64,000 nt of DNA, from the NCBI GenBank assembly GCA_000156295.1, contig DS999228.1, positions 1-64,000 of the forward strand. The letters run 5' to 3'. The notes under the pieces were generated by a model that had not been told where the DNA came from, did no database searches, and was given only the letters and a program-made list of their open reading frames with translations. The first letter of the stretch is position 1. Each line of letters opens with the position of its first letter. Origin of the DNA: a marine gamma proteobacterium HTCC2148 (GTDB lineage: Bacteria > Pseudomonadota > Gammaproteobacteria > Pseudomonadales > Halieaceae). The position numbers and the translations under genes are program-made. Below, in pieces: positions 61,561 through 64,000 of the stretch.

Positions 61561-64000
61561 TCACTGTTTTCGCTTAAAAATAATTTTTTGCCCATCTTTG
61601 AGAAGGATGAAACTACTCGCGGGACCATCGTCTTCCAGTACAAAATCCAGGTTTATATTTTCACTGCCTGCGTTCCCTGTAAAACTGGTTGCATTAACCT
61701 GCGTGAGTAACCCCTCTCCATAGAGCGGCACGGAGAGATACAAGCCCTCCGGCGTTTCGTCGATTGTCATGGTGACAAAGCTCACACTGTACTGGCCTAC
61801 GAACCGACCGAACCCGCGATCAAAAGGCACACGCTCAAGTTCCTTAACTGTCCATGGCTGCTTGCGATCAGCACTCGCCAGGCGTATCTGTGCAACTTGT
61901 TCAACACTGACTGGGTCCGCTTTATTACCCCAACTGCGACGCAGATAAAGCATCAAACCCGCCAAAGTTTCGTCATTCAATGCTGCAAGGTGACCGTGCG
62001 GCGGCATGATACCGTTCCACTGCACTGCGTTCACCTCCATGGGCCCATTAACACCTTGGAGAATAATTCTCGCCAACCACTCGGGAGGACCCGTCACCCA
62101 ACTAGCACCTGCCAGGGCGGGGGCAAGGCCGGCGATACCTGCGCCGTTTGCCCCATGACAGTTAGCGCAGGTCGGATAATAGTTTTGTCCGACCTCCATG
62201 AGCGCTATTTGCTCTGGACTCAATGGTTTAATGCCCAGTGCCAGCTCATCGCCCGGCCAGGTAAATACCACACGTGCATTGAGACGGGCATTCCACAGTG
62301 GATCTTTTTCGCTGATGTCTGTCGCCGAAAAAATCGGCGGCGCTGACCCTAACCCGGCAGGTATAAAGCCATCAGTCCTGGCCAGTGCAGAGAAACCAGA
62401 CAACATGGCCAACTGCTGCCAGGCGCCGTCCCCTCGGCGGTCTTCGATCAGGGATAAGAGATCCAACATTGCTGGAGCGATGCCATTATCAGAGCTCATG
62501 TCCGGGCGAATGGTTCGGTAGGCATTCGCCGCCAAGGCCGCCAGGGCTTTTTCCGCGCCGTCACTCTGGGCAGGTAGCCCACCTGTAGTGACCATTTCCT
62601 GCAGGAAAATGAGTTCCCTGTTGCGCAGTGCCCTTACCGCCGCCTGACGGACGTAAACGCTATCTGCTGTGCTATTGAGAATCAGACCCAGTGTGTCGCG
62701 TGCGGCCGTGTCGCCGGCTTGTGCGCCCAATGCAAATGCATACTGCATCACCAACTGCTCAGGCCCAGCCAGCAGATTCTCACTGACAGCGACCAGTTGC
62801 GGCGCAGTCAGCAGGCCAGCACCCGCCCTCAGAGCATGAATTTGCCGCTGCGGATCTTCCGAACGCAAAAGTTTAGCGACCAGAGATGAGGAAAGTTCAT
62901 TGCGACCGTGAAGCGTCCAGATCGCATGGAGTGCTGGCACTGTTTCACTTGCCAGAGCCAGGGCCTCAAGCGCTTGCACCTGTCCGACAGGCTGCTTGAG
63001 TAACAGGCGCTGGGCAGTATCCCGTGTCCAGCCATTACTGGCAGACAAAGCACTGATTAATTGCTCAGGCGCGGCTTCTGCCAGTGCAGGTGTTGCCCGC
63101 TGCTCGCGACCTGCTGAATGGCGAATCCTCCATATACGGCCTTTGCCGACAGGTTTATCGAGCCCGCGCTCGAGAATCTGTTCCCGCAACTCATCCGTTA
63201 AAAAATGATCGTCTTGAATGATGCCGCGATACATGTCGATCAAATAGAGACTGCCATCGGGCCCGTTAGCAGCATCGACAGGCCGGAAACGTTCGTCAGT
63301 TGACCCCAGAAAATCCCGCTGGCCCCACTGCTCGTCAGGGTATAATTGCTGTTGCGCAGAGACACCGATTTCCAGCTCCTCAAGGGCGAACTGGGCTACC
63401 ACGTTGCCTGCAGATTCGGGCACAAAAGCATGGCCACGATACTCATCTGGGAACTGGTCTCCACGATAAATTGCTAATCCGCTGGCTCCGGTTGCTCGGT
63501 TAAGGCGTCCATCCTTACGCAAAGTACCTTCGAGGTATGCACGATTAACACCGGGATTGACGCGCACCGAATAAACCAGTGAAGGGTCCGTAAGATTGAC
63601 GCCGATACCTGCTGGATAAGAGTCAATGCCCGGTTCTACGATATCATCGCCCTGAAAGAAGTCAGCCTGTAGCCAGCTTGAATTGTTGTTGTAGTAGAGG
63701 CGCCCGTAGTCATCTTTACTGATGCCCCACTGCCCCCGGGAGGGCCCTTGTGACTCTTGCAGTTCACCATCCACCAATCGCATACGGCGCTTTGACTTGG
63801 AGTTATAAAGCCAGTTGTCCAAACCGGGCAGCAAGCGGTTTTCCATGTGCTCCACGTTGGCCGCATCCGGCGCATAACCCCCGACGCTGCGCTTTTGCTC
63901 ACAGAGCACATCTTTCGAAGGTATAGCGCAAAGCCACAAATTGGGGGGCTCGCCGATTAACACACCTTCATTAACGACGGCAACGGCCCTGGGGTTGACT
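61561..64000 (-). CDS. multidomain DUF7133/HEAT/cytochrome c dehydrogenase, 5' end cut by window edge
   Basis: Partial; 812 codons are visible and the frame is open to the right edge. The N-terminal part is a beta-propeller of the PVC membrane-bound dehydrogenase type: VLIGEPPNLWLC, LPGLDNWLYNS, SRGQWGISKDDYGRLYYNNNSSWL, and ANGPDGSLYLIDMYRGIIQ. HEAT-like helical repeats follow (about 280-480), then a c-type cytochrome with CANCHG (Cys-x2-Cys-His) at about 620, and a C-terminal DUF3471-like domain. Such proteins oxidise sugars or alcohols in the periplasm and pass electrons to the haem. It lies beside the TonB/DUF1080 pair and may supply their keto-sugar chemistry; this is inference. Confidence 0.82.
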   Translation of the reverse strand, partial: VNPRAVAVVNEGVLIGEPPNLWLCAIPSKDVLCEQKRSVGGYAPDAANVEHMENRLLPGLDNWLYNSKSKRRMRLVDGELQESQGPSRGQWGISKDDYGRLYYNNNSSWLQADFFQGDDIVEPGIDSYPAGIGVNLTDPSLVYSVRVNPGVNRAYLEGTLRKDGRLNRATGASGLAIYRGDQFPDEYRGHAFVPESAGNVVAQFALEELEIGVSAQQQLYPDEQWGQRDFLGSTDERFRPVDAANGPDGSLYLIDMYRGIIQDDHFLTDELREQILERGLDKPVGKGRIWRIRHSAGREQRATPALAEAAPEQLISALSASNGWTRDTAQRLLLKQPVGQVQALEALALASETVPALHAIWTLHGRNELSSSLVAKLLRSEDPQRQIHALRAGAGLLTAPQLVAVSENLLAGPEQLVMQYAFALGAQAGDTAARDTLGLILNSTADSVYVRQAAVRALRNRELIFLQEMVTTGGLPAQSDGAEKALAALAANAYRTIRPDMSSDNGIAPAMLDLLSLIEDRRGDGAWQQLAMLSGFSALARTDGFIPAGLGSAPPIFSATDISEKDPLWNARLNARVVFTWPGDELALGIKPLSPEQIALMEVGQNYYPTCANCHGANGAGIAGLAPALAGASWVTGPPEWLARIILQGVNGPMEVNAVQWNGIMPPHGHLAALNDETLAGLMLYLRRSWGNKADPVSVEQVAQIRLASADRKQPWTVKELERVPFDRGFGRFVGQYSVSFVTMTIDETPEGLYLSVPLYGEGLLTQVNATSFTGNAGSENINLDFVLEDDGPASSFILLKDGQKIIFKRKQ

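Noticed and set aside
1-64000. CRISPR arrays, rRNA operons or prophage modules
   Set aside because: No regularly spaced direct repeats with unique spacers, no rRNA sequence and no phage structural or integrase genes were seen.

Overview
The window looks like chromosomal DNA of a marine-type gammaproteobacterium, probably near the Halieaceae/Spongiibacteraceae/Cellvibrionales. The pointers are a core block with yceD-rpmF-fabD-fabG, rluC-HAD phosphatase and a Pseudomonas-like RNase E, a FabY-type ketoacyl synthase, a TonB-dependent receptor, and an unusually heavy load of CoA ligases, crotonases, thiolase-like proteins, a P450 and an LLM oxidoreductase. The taxon is inferred from gene content only.

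Layout. 1-8.4 kb: housekeeping genes (fabG, fabD, rpmF, yceD, yceF/maf, HAD phosphatase, rluC, rne with a long leader, tRNA-Ser(TGA) with a clear terminator). plsX and fabH are absent from the usual place between rpmF and fabD. 8.4-19.8 kb: accessory zone. Two direct copies of a 217-bp repeat (94 percent identical, my count) flank a catabolic block (amidase, CoA ligase, crotonase, sodium:solute symporter, small exported peptide, LysR regulator). An IS30-family element follows, then three single-gene modules (GNAT, PD-(D/E)XK-like protein, lipoprotein), all on the minus strand. A 24-nt hairpin (GTCYGCT, 10-nt loop, AGCGGAC) recurs five times, with two more inverted copies, only in this zone. 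The IS30 element sits inside the loop of one inverted copy. 19.8-28.1 kb: membrane protein, FabY, GlxA-like regulator, thiolase, RibB with a degenerate second domain, and a penicillin-acylase-family lipoprotein.

28.2-36.5 kb: a minus-strand CoA-dependent catabolic operon (two DUF35 proteins, two thiolase-fold proteins lacking the catalytic Cys, CoA ligase, two crotonases, nitroreductase) with a divergent extradiol dioxygenase. It resembles the Ltp/ChsH2 aldolase logic of steroid side-chain degradation. 36.5-38.8 kb: solute-binding protein, YbjN-like protein, SDR. 38.8-47.6 kb: a sugar operon (Gfo/Idh/MocA, two TIM-barrel isomerase/epimerases, MFS, small membrane protein, Tat-exported subunit 3, GMC oxidoreductase, ThuA) with a divergent PAS-AraC regulator. 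It fits catabolism of glycosides through oxidation of the sugar ring, probably at C3. 47.7-58.4 kb: P450, three NTF2-like proteins, two MDR dehydrogenases, an LLM oxidoreductase, an amidohydrolase-2 paralogue without its metal ligands, and two CoA ligases: a second terpenoid/steroid-like catabolic zone. 58.4-64 kb: DUF1080 (3-keto-disaccharide hydrolase family) lipoprotein, TonB-dependent receptor, TMEM220-like protein, and the edge of a large haem-containing dehydrogenase.

Taken together, the cell appears equipped to take up and degrade polycyclic or isoprenoid-type carboxylates through CoA thioesters and also to process glycosides by keto-sugar chemistry. The least explained structure is the hairpin-bounded module array at 15.7-19.5 kb.
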